A stretch of 64,000 bases of DNA from Gemmatimonadaceae bacterium (GTDB taxonomy: Bacteria; Gemmatimonadota; Gemmatimonadetes; Gemmatimonadales; Gemmatimonadaceae). The DNA lies in NCBI GenBank assembly GCA_025934775.1, contig JAICWO010000013.1:103275-167274 (forward strand). The letters are read 5' to 3'. Positions within the stretch are counted from its first letter, which is position 1, and every line of letters starts with the position of its first letter. Positions 34,731 through 43,043 of this stretch are shown here, piece after piece. The position numbers and the translations under genes were made by a program. The notes beneath the pieces are model-generated. The model made no database searches. It saw nothing but the letters and a program-made list of their open reading frames with translations, and was not told the origin of the DNA.

Positions 34731-36155
34731 ATGACTCTTCCGTCACCACTTCCTCGCGTCATCCAGGGCGGAATGGGTGTCGCCGTCTCCAACTGGCGAC
34801 TCGCCAACGCGGTAGCGCGCGCGGGCCAGCTTGGCGTCGTCTCCGGGTCGATGCTCGACACGGTGCTCGTGAGACGACTACAGGATGGTGATCCGGGCGG
34901 GCACATGCGGCGCGGCATCGCGGCGTTTCCGGTGCCGGAGGTCGGCGACGAGATCCTGCGGCGGTACTACAACCCCGGCGGCCGTGCCGCCGGCGCGCCG
35001 TACAAGAATCTCCCGATGTACAAGCAGCGCGTCAGCGACGCGCGGCAGCGCGTGACCGTGCTCGCCAACTTCGTGGAAGTCTGGCTGGCGAAGCAAGGGC
35101 ACGACGCTCCGATCGGCCTGAATCTGCTGACCAAAGTTCAGATGCCGAATCTCGCGTCGCTGTACGGTGCGATGCTCGCGGGGGTCGATGCGGTGATCAT
35201 GGGGGCGGGGATTCCGCGCGAGATTCCGGGCGTCCTCGATGCTTTCGCCGACCACCAGGCGGCGCAGCTCAAGTTCGATATCGAAGGACTTCCGCCCGGC
35301 GAGACGGAGTATCTGACCTTCGATCCAGCGTCGTGCCTCTCGCCGGCGATCCATTCGAGATCGCTAAAGCGGCCGGCCTTCATCGCGATCGTGTCCGCCG
35401 CCTCGCTGGCCGCGACGCTCGCCAGGAAGTCCAACGGCCGCGTCGACGGGTTCATCGTGGAAGGGCCCACCGCAGGCGGCCACAACGCGCCGCCGCGCGG
35501 CAGCGTCCAACTCAATGAGCGCGGCGAACCGATGTACGGCGATCGCGACGTCGTCGATCTCGCCAAGCTCCGCGAGCTCGGTCTTCCCTTCTGGCTCGCC
35601 GGAGGCTTCGGCTCACCGGAGGGTCTCACCGCCGCGATCGCGTGCGGAGCGGCGGGCGTTCAGGTCGGCACGTTGTTCGCCTACTGCGCCGAGTCGGGCC
35701 TGGCGCCGGAGCTGAAGGCGCACGTGCTCCAATCCGTGGTGGACGGCAGTGCGTCGATTCGAACGGATCCGCGCGCGTCGCCGACGGGCTACCCGTTCAA
35801 AGTTGTCGAGCTCCCCGGCGAGGCGGCTCGCGCCGCCGCACGCGGCCGCGTATGCGATCTCGGTTACCTTCGCGTTCCCGTCCGTAGCCCTGATGGACGG
35901 ACGCTCTACCGCTGCTCCGCGGAGCCGGTCGGCGCGTACTTCGCGAAGGGCGGCGACGTCGCCGACACTATCGGCCGCCGCTGCTTGTGCAACGGATTGA
36001 CGGCCAGCATCGGCCAGCCGCAGTCGCGGCCCGCCACGAACGATATTGAGATTTCTCTGATCACGAGCGGCGACGACCTGCGCGCCGTGGCGAGCTTCGC
36101 GGCGGCGCGGCCGGGCTACACCGCCGAGCATGTGGTGAGATACCTGTGTCGGTGA
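34731..36155 (+). CDS. Nitronate monooxygenase-like FMN TIM-barrel protein
   Basis: A 474-residue flavoprotein of the NMO/2-nitropropane dioxygenase and enoyl-reductase (FabK-like) group. It shows PRVIQGGMGVAVSNWRLANAVARAGQLGVVSGS (flavin loop), VEGPTAGGHNAPPRG with the conserved catalytic-site His, LPFWLAGGFGSPEGLTAAIACGAAGVQVGTLFAYC (phosphate-binding GG and GVQVGT), and a long C-terminal extension with several Cys (GRVCDLGYL, YRCSAEP, RRCLCNGL). It is longer than typical NMO (320-380). The substrate is unknown; oxidation of alkyl nitronates is the family reaction. First gene of the rightward NMO-Mrp-membrane-DUF2249-SPASM operon. Confidence 0.85.
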   Translation: MTLPSPLPRVIQGGMGVAVSNWRLANAVARAGQLGVVSGSMLDTVLVRRLQDGDPGGHMRRGIAAFPVPEVGDEILRRYYNPGGRAAGAPYKNLPMYKQRVSDARQRVTVLANFVEVWLAKQGHDAPIGLNLLTKVQMPNLASLYGAMLAGVDAVIMGAGIPREIPGVLDAFADHQAAQLKFDIEGLPPGETEYLTFDPASCLSPAIHSRSLKRPAFIAIVSAASLAATLARKSNGRVDGFIVEGPTAGGHNAPPRGSVQLNERGEPMYGDRDVVDLAKLRELGLPFWLAGGFGSPEGLTAAIACGAAGVQVGTLFAYCAESGLAPELKAHVLQSVVDGSASIRTDPRASPTGYPFKVVELPGEAARAAARGRVCDLGYLRVPVRSPDGRTLYRCSAEPVGAYFAKGGDVADTIGRRCLCNGLTASIGQPQSRPATNDIEISLITSGDDLRAVASFAAARPGYTAEHVVRYLCR

Positions 36156-37225
36156 CGCACGAATCGGCCGCCGACACGCGGATTCTGACATCCGAGAGCG
36201 TCACGAATGCGCTGCGGTACGTCGCGTATCCCGGACTCACGCGCGACCTCGTCACATTCCGCATGGTGCAGCACGTGAGCGTCTGCGACGGCCGCGTGAA
36301 GATCCGCTTGGGCCTGCACACCACCGACGAGTCCATACCCGGCCGCCTCGAGTCGTCCATTCGAGACGCACTCGTTCCCCTCGGCGCGACAAGCGTCGTC
36401 GTGGAGATCGTCGAGCCCACCGCCTCGCCCGTGCGGGCGCGCCACGGCACACCCGATCCCTGGTCCGATCAGGTTCGACTCGCGAGCGTGCGACACGTCA
36501 TCGCGGTCGGGGCCGGAAAGGGCGGCGTCGGAAAGAGCACGGTCGCGGTGAACGTGGCGCTCGCACTGGCAGGCGATGGACTGCGTGTCGGACTCCTCGA
36601 CGCGGACATCTACGGGCCCAGCCTGCCAATTCTTCTCGGCATCGAGGACGGCGCGTCGCGGGTACGCATGTCGGCGGAGAAGCACATCGAGCCGCTGCAC
36701 GCGCACGGCCTGCCGATGATCAGCTTCGGCTTCTTTCTCGGCGAAGGATCGCCCGCGATCTGGCGCGGCCCCATGGTCTCCAAGGCGGTGAAGCAATTCG
36801 CGCGCGGTGTCGCGTGGCCGGAGCTCGACGTGCTCGTCGTCGATCTGCCACCGGGCACCGGCGACGTGCCGTTGAGTCTCGCGCAGGCTGTCGCGTTGTC
36901 GGGTGCGGTGATCGTGACACAGCCGCCCCGCGTGGCCGCTGCCGAAGCGCGCAAAGCCGCCGAGATGTTCCGCGCGCTCGACGTGCCGGTGATCGGGATC
37001 GTCGAGAACATGAGCGGCGAGTTCGGCCGCGGCGCCGGCCCCGCGGTCGCGTCGGAGCTCGGCGTGCCGTTTCTCGGCGAGATTCCGTTCGACGCATCCG
37101 TCGTCGACGAAGGCGATCGCGGCGTTCCGACGATGATCGAGCGCGCACACAGCACGACCGCGCTCGCGTTCGATGGCATCGCGGCGAGTGTCGCCGCCGC
37201 CCTCGGTTGGAAACGCGTTCCATGA
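36146..37225 (+). CDS. Mrp/NBP35-type P-loop ATPase lacking the CxxC motif
   Basis: A 359-residue protein: an N-terminal DUF59-like domain (about 15-90; ALRYVAYPGLTRDLVTFRMV) and a MinD/Mrp ATPase (VGAGKGGVGKSTVAVNVALAL with the deviant Walker A, LLDADIYGPSLPILLG, VVDLPPGTGDVPLSL). Mrp/ApbC proteins carry Fe-S clusters to apoproteins, bound through a CxxC after the ENMS motif. Here ENMSGEFGRG runs on with no Cys pair, so cluster bridging in the known way is not possible. Starts at GTG 36146 or 36152; the latter gives a GTGA overlap with the NMO stop. Overlaps the next gene by ATGA. Confidence 0.9.
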   Translation: MSVTHESAADTRILTSESVTNALRYVAYPGLTRDLVTFRMVQHVSVCDGRVKIRLGLHTTDESIPGRLESSIRDALVPLGATSVVVEIVEPTASPVRARHGTPDPWSDQVRLASVRHVIAVGAGKGGVGKSTVAVNVALALAGDGLRVGLLDADIYGPSLPILLGIEDGASRVRMSAEKHIEPLHAHGLPMISFGFFLGEGSPAIWRGPMVSKAVKQFARGVAWPELDVLVVDLPPGTGDVPLSLAQAVALSGAVIVTQPPRVAAAEARKAAEMFRALDVPVIGIVENMSGEFGRGAGPAVASELGVPFLGEIPFDASVVDEGDRGVPTMIERAHSTTALAFDGIAASVAAALGWKRVP

Positions 37226-38547
37226 CCCACGCCACGGCGCACCGGGTGACGTCGATGCCGATCGGCGTCGGCGCGGGCGGGGGCGTCGCATCACCGGCGA
37301 CCGGTTCGATCAGACTCGCCGGCGAGCACTTCGCCGCCGCGACGCTGTATCTGCTCGCCGGCTCCGTGTGTCTCGTGTGGATCGCGCCGCAGCTCGCGGC
37401 GGGCGATTACCTCTCGCCGCATGTCGCGGGCGTGACGCATCTCTTCACGCTCGGCTGGCTGACGATGACGATTTTCGGCGCATTCTACCAGTTGCTTCCC
37501 GTAGCACTCGGTGCGCCGATCCGCTGGCCCGTGCTCGGCCACGCGAGCTTCTGGACGTTCGCGCCGGGCGCGGGCCTGTTCGCTTCCGGCGTCGCGTCGG
37601 GCTCGATGCTCCTGCATCACGCCGGCGTGTGCCTCGTGGCCGTCGGCGTGATCCTCGCCGTCGCGAACGTCGCGGCCACACTGCCTCGCGCGCGCTCCCG
37701 CGACGTGACGTGGGCCGCGATCGCGATCGCCATCACCTATCTCTCATCGACGCTCGTCCTCGGCATTGTCCTGCTGCACAACCTGCACACCGGATTCATC
37801 GCCGGGGCGCGGGTGCACGTGCTCGCCACGCATCTCCACGTGGCGATCGTCGGCTGGGCGTTGATCACGATCGTCGGTGTCGCGCACCGCCTGCTGCCGA
37901 TGTTCCTCCTCGCGCACGGCGCCGACTCGCGATGGACGAAGTACGCCGTCGGCTCGCTCGCGACCGGCATTCCGTTGCTCGCGATCGGACTGAATGCCGG
38001 CCTCTCGATCGCGTCGTGGGCCGGCGTCGTGCTCCTCGAGGCCGGACTCGCCTGCTTCCTCTATCAAGCAAGCCTGTTCTTTCGCGCCCGCGTGCGGAAG
38101 CGCGTCGAGATCGGGATGCGGTTTGCCGCGACCGGGCTCCTGTCTCTCGTCGCTGCCGCGGTGCTCGGCCCCATCGTGCTGTGGGAAGGGGCGGCCCAGA
38201 CGCGGCTCGCCACGGCGTACGTGGTGGCCGGCCTCCTGGGCGGCATTGTAGTTTTCGTAATAGGATTCTTTTACAAGATCGTGCCGCTGCTGTCGTGGGT
38301 CGGGCGCTATCGCGGCAAAGCCAGCGTTCCCGGCACGCCGACGATCGCGCAGATGTTCTCGTCCCGCGTCGCCGGCGCGCAGCTCGCCGGAACGATCGGC
38401 GCCGTCGCGACGCTCGTCGCGGGAATTCTCGCCGGTTCCACGACCGCGGCCTACGCGGGCGCGAGTCTCTTTCTCGCCAGTGTACTCCTCTTTGTGAGCC
38501 AGATCGTCCGCGTGGCGCGCGGCGGACACTTCGGAGCTCGTCCATGA
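37222..38547 (+). CDS. Polytopic membrane protein, NnrS / oxidase-subunit-I-like
   Basis: A 441-residue protein with about 11-12 helices. His-bearing segments in hydrophobic context suggest haem or metal binding: GEHFAAATLYLLAG, PHVAGVTHLFTLGWLTMTIFGAFYQLLPVAL, HVLATHLHVAIVGWALITIVG and AHRLLPMFLL. This layout resembles NnrS (haem/copper NO-response protein) and the small 'cbb3 subunit I-like' proteins of denitrifier clusters. It lacks a visible HPEVY and HH pair, so it is not a standard oxidase. ATGA overlaps at both ends tie it to Mrp and DUF2249. An NO-related role is inferred from family resemblance and position. Confidence 0.8.
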   Translation: MTHATAHRVTSMPIGVGAGGGVASPATGSIRLAGEHFAAATLYLLAGSVCLVWIAPQLAAGDYLSPHVAGVTHLFTLGWLTMTIFGAFYQLLPVALGAPIRWPVLGHASFWTFAPGAGLFASGVASGSMLLHHAGVCLVAVGVILAVANVAATLPRARSRDVTWAAIAIAITYLSSTLVLGIVLLHNLHTGFIAGARVHVLATHLHVAIVGWALITIVGVAHRLLPMFLLAHGADSRWTKYAVGSLATGIPLLAIGLNAGLSIASWAGVVLLEAGLACFLYQASLFFRARVRKRVEIGMRFAATGLLSLVAAAVLGPIVLWEGAAQTRLATAYVVAGLLGGIVVFVIGFFYKIVPLLSWVGRYRGKASVPGTPTIAQMFSSRVAGAQLAGTIGAVATLVAGILAGSTTAAYAGASLFLASVLLFVSQIVRVARGGHFGARP

Positions 38548-39371
38548 TCATGATGCGCAACACCATTCCCATCGCGGCCCACGATACGGTCAGCGACGTC
38601 CTCGCGCGCGACGAAGCGCTGGTGGATGTCTTCGTGCGGCGGGCCCCTCACTTCGAGAAGCTTCGCAACCGTGCGATGCGCCGCATCATGGCGCGCCTCG
38701 TCACGGTCGAACAGGCCGCTCGCATCGCGGCGATCCCGGTCGAGCAGTTGCTGCACGATCTCAACGAGGCGTTGGGCATCGAGAGCGAGGCGTCGAGCGG
38801 CTCGCCCGTGGACGAGCACCGCTCCGAGGCCCCTTCGCCGCCGACGCGTCCGTTGTCGGCGCCGGTGGTCGAGCTGGACGTGCGCGACGATCTGCGTTCG
38901 GGACGCGAGCCGTTCGGGCAGATCATGCGCTCGGTCAGCAGCCTGGGCGACGACGGCGTCCTGCACGTGCGCGCGATCTTCGAGCCGGTGCCGCTCTTCA
39001 GCGTGCTCGGCAAGCGCGGTTTTGCGCACGAGTCGAAAGCGCACGCCGCGGACGATTGGTCCGTGTGGTTCTGGCGGCCACGCGGCGGTGAATGCGAGTG
39101 CGTCGCCGAGGAGCCCGCGCCCGCGTGCGGCGACTGTCCGCCAGACGACGAACGCACCACCTATCTCGACGTGCGCGGCTGCAGCCCGCCCGAGCCGATG
39201 CTGCGGACGCTCGCGGCGCTCGACACGCTCGCGCCCGGGCACGTGCTGGTGCAGATCAACGCGCGCGTCCCGCAATTCCTGCTCCCCGTGCTCGTCGAGC
39301 GCGGGTTTGCGTACGAGATCGACGACTCGCGCGACGAGCACGTGCTCGTACGGATCTGCCACGCGCGGTGA
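38544..39371 (+). CDS. Tandem DUF2249 protein with N-terminal DUF1858/ScdA_N-like domain
   Basis: A 275-residue soluble protein. Residues about 10-75 resemble DUF1858/ScdA_N (DTVSDVLARDEALVDVFVRR...LVTVEQAARIAAIP). Two DUF2249 (SirA/TusA-like fold) copies follow: about 103-170 (VVELDVRDDLRSGREPFGQIMRSVSSLGDDGVLHVRAIFEPVPLFSVLGKRGFAH) and about 200-270 (TYLDVRGCSPPEPMLRTLAALDTLAPGHVLVQINARVPQFLLPVLVERGF). Cys-rich linker residues (GECECVAEEPAPACGDC) could bind metal. DUF2249 proteins accompany denitrification and NO-response genes, but no activity is established. Starts inside the previous stop (ATGA). Confidence 0.88.
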   Translation: MIMMRNTIPIAAHDTVSDVLARDEALVDVFVRRAPHFEKLRNRAMRRIMARLVTVEQAARIAAIPVEQLLHDLNEALGIESEASSGSPVDEHRSEAPSPPTRPLSAPVVELDVRDDLRSGREPFGQIMRSVSSLGDDGVLHVRAIFEPVPLFSVLGKRGFAHESKAHAADDWSVWFWRPRGGECECVAEEPAPACGDCPPDDERTTYLDVRGCSPPEPMLRTLAALDTLAPGHVLVQINARVPQFLLPVLVERGFAYEIDDSRDEHVLVRICHAR

Positions 39372-39416
39372 TCGCCGTGGTTCATTGTTTTATAACTCCC
39401 TTTCTCTAATACTCTC

Positions 39417-39653
39417 ATGCCGGCCAACAACGTGATCGAGCTCGACGTCCGCGTGATTCCTCCGCGCGACAAGCACCCCACGATCTTCCGCACCTTCGAG
39501 GCGCTCGCGATCGGCGAGTCGATGGTGATCATCAATGACCACGATCCGCGTCCGCTGCGCTATCAACTCGCGGCCGAGCACCCGGACCGGTTCGCGTGGA
39601 CGTACGAGGCCGAAGGCCCGGAGGTCTGGCGCGTTCGCATCGATCGGCGCTAA
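39417..39653 (+). CDS. Single-domain DUF2249 protein
   Basis: A 78-residue protein covering one DUF2249 domain: NNVIELDVRVIPPRDKHPTIFRTFEALAIGESMVIINDHDPRPLRYQLAAEHPDRFAWTYEAEGPEVWRVRI. The conserved NDHDPRPL segment and the final WRVRI strand are the usual form seen beside nitrite- and NO-reduction genes. A short 45-base AT-rich gap precedes it (39372-39416), the only break in this operon, so a separate promoter is possible. The next gene starts 16 bases on. Confidence 0.9.
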   Translation: MPANNVIELDVRVIPPRDKHPTIFRTFEALAIGESMVIINDHDPRPLRYQLAAEHPDRFAWTYEAEGPEVWRVRIDRR

Positions 39654-39669
39654 CGCGCGCCGAGCCACG

Positions 39670-40815
39670 ATGACCGCGCCCTCCGATCGCGCCGCTCAGG
39701 CCCGCCCCACGCTCGCCGAGGTCGACTTCGACCGCGCGCCGTTCATCGTCATCTGGGAGACCACGCAGGCGTGCGACCTCGCGTGTCTCCACTGCCGAGC
39801 GTCCGCCGTCCCGCGGCGCGATCCGGCCGAGCTCTCGACGATCGAAGCCAAACGCCTGATCGACACCGTACGCCGCTTCGGGCGGCCGCTCTTCGTGCTC
39901 ACCGGCGGCGATCCACTCAAGCGCGACGATACCGTCGAGCTGGTGCGATACGCCGCCGACGCCGGGCTCCGCGTCGCGATGACGCCGTCGGGCACGCCGC
40001 TCATGACACCTGGGGTGCTCGCCGCGTTGCGCGACGCCGGGCTCGCTCGCCTCGCCGTGAGTCTCGACGGCTCGACGCCCGAGATCCACGACGACTTTCG
40101 CGGCGTCAACGGCTCGTGGGATTGGACCGTTCGCATGCTCGACGCCGCGCACGCCCTCGGCCTGTCGACGCAGATCAACACCACGGTCTCGCGCCACAAC
40201 GTCGCCGACCTCGAGCCGCTCATCGCCCTCATGGAGCGACTCGCGATCGCGCTGTGGTCGGTGTTCTTCATCGTTCCCACCGGCCGCGCGCGCACCGCGG
40301 ATCTCGCCACCGCGGAGGAGTTCGAGGTGGTGTTTCACCGTCTCTATGACCTCTCGAAGACGGCGCCGTTCGACATCAAGACCACCGCCGCGCCTCACTA
40401 TCGTCGCGTGGTGCTGCAGCGCCAGCGCGAGGAACGCCGCGCGCGCGCGCGATCCGAGCCGCCAACGCCGATGACCGCCGGCGTTGGATTCAGTATGGCG
40501 GACGGCGTCGGTCGGGCCAAAGGCGTGGGCGACGGCGATGGATTCCTGTTCGTGAATCACCGCGGAGAGATCTTCCCGTCCGGCTTCCTGCCCGTGAGCG
40601 CCGGCAACGTCCGCACCCACGACCTGATCGACGTCTACCGAACGCACGAGCTCTTTCGCGCGCTGCGCGACCGCGATCGACTCGAGGGAAAGTGTGGCGT
40701 ATGCGAATACCGCTCGGTCTGCGGCGGCTCGCGCGCGCGCGCGTACGCGATGACCGGCAACTGGATGGCGGCGGACCCGCTGTGTGCGTACGCACCGCGG
40801 CTACACGCTCGGTAA
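39670..40815 (+). CDS. Radical SAM/SPASM protein (TIGR04053-like)
   Basis: A 381-residue radical SAM enzyme. The SAM cluster motif is CDLACLHCRA (CxxxCxxC) in WETTQACDLACLHC. GGDP (FVLTGGDPLKRDD) and the SLDGSTPEIHDDFRG strand follow. A C-terminal SPASM/twitch region carries auxiliary-cluster Cys: CGVCEYRSVCGGSRARAYAMTGNWMAADPLCAY. It resembles the haem-modifying NirJ/AhbD group and TIGR04053 proteins, which build or modify haem or peptides; the substrate is unknown. The adjacency to an NnrS/oxidase-I-like protein suggests a haem-related maturation role, by inference. It overlaps the convergent amidase stop by 15 bases. Confidence 0.88.
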   Translation: MTAPSDRAAQARPTLAEVDFDRAPFIVIWETTQACDLACLHCRASAVPRRDPAELSTIEAKRLIDTVRRFGRPLFVLTGGDPLKRDDTVELVRYAADAGLRVAMTPSGTPLMTPGVLAALRDAGLARLAVSLDGSTPEIHDDFRGVNGSWDWTVRMLDAAHALGLSTQINTTVSRHNVADLEPLIALMERLAIALWSVFFIVPTGRARTADLATAEEFEVVFHRLYDLSKTAPFDIKTTAAPHYRRVVLQRQREERRARARSEPPTPMTAGVGFSMADGVGRAKGVGDGDGFLFVNHRGEIFPSGFLPVSAGNVRTHDLIDVYRTHELFRALRDRDRLEGKCGVCEYRSVCGGSRARAYAMTGNWMAADPLCAYAPRLHAR

Positions 40816-42207
40816 TCCGATCGGCTGCATCCGTTGCACGACCGCGGACAGCGCGAGCACCGCTTCCTCGCCGCGCGCCGGCCCGACGATCTGCATCCCG
40901 ACCGGCATCGAGGATGAATCCAATCCGCACGGGACCGACGCCACGGGCAGCCCGCTCAGGCTGAGCAGAAAGGTCGGCGCCAGCCAGTCCACGTACGTGC
41001 GCATCGCGCGGCCCGCCACCGTTTCGGGATAGTTCTGCTCGACGGGAAACGGCGACACGCACATCGTCGGCGTGAGGAGGCAGTCGTACCGGCTGAAGAA
41101 ATCTCTAAACATCTCCCAGACGCGCCCGCGCGCCCGGTGGGCGGCGCCGAGGTCGCGTGGCGACCCCTCGAGCCCGGCGCGCGTGTTGTTCCGCACGTTC
41201 ACGCCCAGCTCGTCGATCCGATCGAGCCGGTCGTACATCCACGCGACGAACCATTCGCCGCGCAAGGCGAGAAACGCGTCGCGCGCGAAGCTGAGATCGA
41301 GCTCCACTTCGTCGACGATGGCGCCGGCATCGCCGAGCGCCAACGCCGCGCGACGGCACGCGGTCTCGATCGCCGGCTCGACGCCAATGCCCGCGATGTC
41401 CGGACAGTACGCCACGCGCACGCCGCGTGCGGCGCCCGTGCGCGCTGCGCGCGCGAAGTCGCGGCCGTGGATCGGCTGCGCGAGCGGCACGCGCGAGCTC
41501 GGACCGGCGATCGCCTGCAGCGCGAGCGCGACGTCGCCAACGGTGCGCGCCATCGCGCCCGATACCTGGAGCGTGTCCCACACCCAGCCCGCCGGATCGG
41601 TCGGCACGAGCCCGACCGACGGGCGCAGTCCGACGACGCCGCAGAAGCTCGCCGGAATGCGCAGCGAGCCGCCGAGGTCCGTGCCCTCGGCGATCGCGAT
41701 CATGCCGGTCGCCAGGGCGGCGGCGCCCCCGCCCGTGGAACCGCCGGCGCTCTTCGACGGATCCCACGGATTGCGCGTGCGGCCGAAGACGTCGTTCCAC
41801 GTGTTGCCGCCGGCCGCGAACTCCGGCGTGTTCGTCTTTCCGATGATGATCGCGCCCGCCGCGCGGAATCGCTCGACGATGAGCGCGTCGTGATCGGGGA
41901 CGTAGTCGGCGTAGATCGGCGAGCCATACGTCGTGCGCAGCCCCGCGACCTCGGTGACGTCCTTGATGCCCACCGGAACCCCGGCGAGCACACCGACGTC
42001 GTCGCCGCGCGCGATGCGCCGCTCGATCGCGTGCGCATCATCCAATGCGCGCGGATTGAGCGTGACGATCGCGTTGAGCACGGGATCGAGCCGCTCGACG
42101 CGCGCGAGCGTCTCCTCGACGACCGCGACGGGCGACAGCTCGCGCGCGCGAACGCGAGCGGCGATGTCGGCCGCGCTCGCGAGCGCCGCCCCCTCCGTCG
42201 CCGTCAC
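40801..42207 (-). CDS. Amidase-signature family hydrolase
   Basis: A 468-residue amidase. The GTG start at 42207 overlaps the stop of the upstream cyclase gene (GTGA); further upstream codons are antisense. Catalytic parts are the Lys in VPVGIKDV, the glycine/serine loop SAGGSTGGGAAALATG, and the nucleophile Ser in EGTDLGGSLRIPASFCG. In most members the loop reads GGSSGG; here the second Ser position, near the cis-Ser of the triad, is Thr. It hydrolyses a carboxamide to acid and ammonia. Last gene of the molybdenum-hydroxylase operon, so the amide is probably a later intermediate of the same catabolic route. Confidence 0.88.
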   Translation of the reverse strand: MTATEGAALASAADIAARVRARELSPVAVVEETLARVERLDPVLNAIVTLNPRALDDAHAIERRIARGDDVGVLAGVPVGIKDVTEVAGLRTTYGSPIYADYVPDHDALIVERFRAAGAIIIGKTNTPEFAAGGNTWNDVFGRTRNPWDPSKSAGGSTGGGAAALATGMIAIAEGTDLGGSLRIPASFCGVVGLRPSVGLVPTDPAGWVWDTLQVSGAMARTVGDVALALQAIAGPSSRVPLAQPIHGRDFARAARTGAARGVRVAYCPDIAGIGVEPAIETACRRAALALGDAGAIVDEVELDLSFARDAFLALRGEWFVAWMYDRLDRIDELGVNVRNNTRAGLEGSPRDLGAAHRARGRVWEMFRDFFSRYDCLLTPTMCVSPFPVEQNYPETVAGRAMRTYVDWLAPTFLLSLSGLPVASVPCGLDSSSMPVGMQIVGPARGEEAVLALSAVVQRMQPIGLPSV

Positions 42208-43007
42208 ACCTCGGCCGGCCACGCGCCCTGGAACGCCACCGCGCGACAGAACGCCGCCTCGCCCCCGCGGAACTTCCACGGGAAGACGCCGAGCACCATG
42301 CGCTTGTTCTGCAGCTCGGCGGCGTCGAGATCGCCGCCCAGGTTCTCGACGTGCATGCAGTCGTGCGGGAACAGCGCGTTATGAGTGAGTTGATATGCGG
42401 AATCTGGAAAGAGCTTCGCCACGCCCTCCGGTCCGCCAAAGAGCGCCTCGGCCTTGGCGCGCACCCGATCGCAGTGTCCCTGCATCCCTTTGCCGAGGAA
42501 GCGCCCGATCGGAAGGTTCATGGGATGGTCCGTCGAGATGCAGTCCATCCCCCAGATGTGAATCTTCTTCTCCAGCAGCCACGGCACGAGGTCGGGATGC
42601 GCGCCCGGATGCATGTGGATGTACCGTTCCTCGTCCGGCTCCTCGCCGAACTGCCCGTACCGTCCCCACCCCGTGTTCAGGAAGAGGATGTCGCCCGGCT
42701 TCACCGTGACGCGCCGCTCGATCATCTCCGGCGTGTACACCGCGAGGTCGTGCATCTCGTCGCGCAGGTCGACGATCACGCCCGGCCCGCACAGCCACTC
42801 GACGGGAATCTCGTCGATCGTGCGGCCGCCGGTGACGAAGTGCCTGGGCGCGTCGAGGTGCGTGCCCATGTGATTCGACGTCTGGATGTACTGCGCGTTG
42901 ACCCCGTGCTCCGCCTTCCGCTTGATGTACTTGACCTCGAACGGAGGATAATAGGGCCAGAATGAGCATTCCTGGTTGAGCGGCTGCGACAGATCGTAGA
43001 CTTTCAT
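42204..43007 (-). CDS. Cyclase / kynurenine-formamidase-like metal-dependent hydrolase
   Basis: A 267-residue protein of the cyclase family. The signature metal-binding motif NHMGTHLDAPRHF (HxGTHxDxPxHF) is intact. The N terminus is typical (MKVYDLSQPLNQE), and the second metal region is IHIWGMDCISTDHPMN. Members hydrolyse formyl-kynurenine, isatin or cyclic amides. Located 36 bases after the medium subunit gene and overlapping the amidase gene, it likely opens a ring or removes a formyl group in the pathway started by the molybdenum hydroxylase. That order of steps is inferred. Confidence 0.88.
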   Translation of the reverse strand: MKVYDLSQPLNQECSFWPYYPPFEVKYIKRKAEHGVNAQYIQTSNHMGTHLDAPRHFVTGGRTIDEIPVEWLCGPGVIVDLRDEMHDLAVYTPEMIERRVTVKPGDILFLNTGWGRYGQFGEEPDEERYIHMHPGAHPDLVPWLLEKKIHIWGMDCISTDHPMNLPIGRFLGKGMQGHCDRVRAKAEALFGGPEGVAKLFPDSAYQLTHNALFPHDCMHVENLGGDLDAAELQNKRMVLGVFPWKFRGGEAAFCRAVAFQGAWPAEV

Positions 43008-43043
43008 GGGGTGTGGTTGCGGGTGGTGTGCGGGACCGATGCG

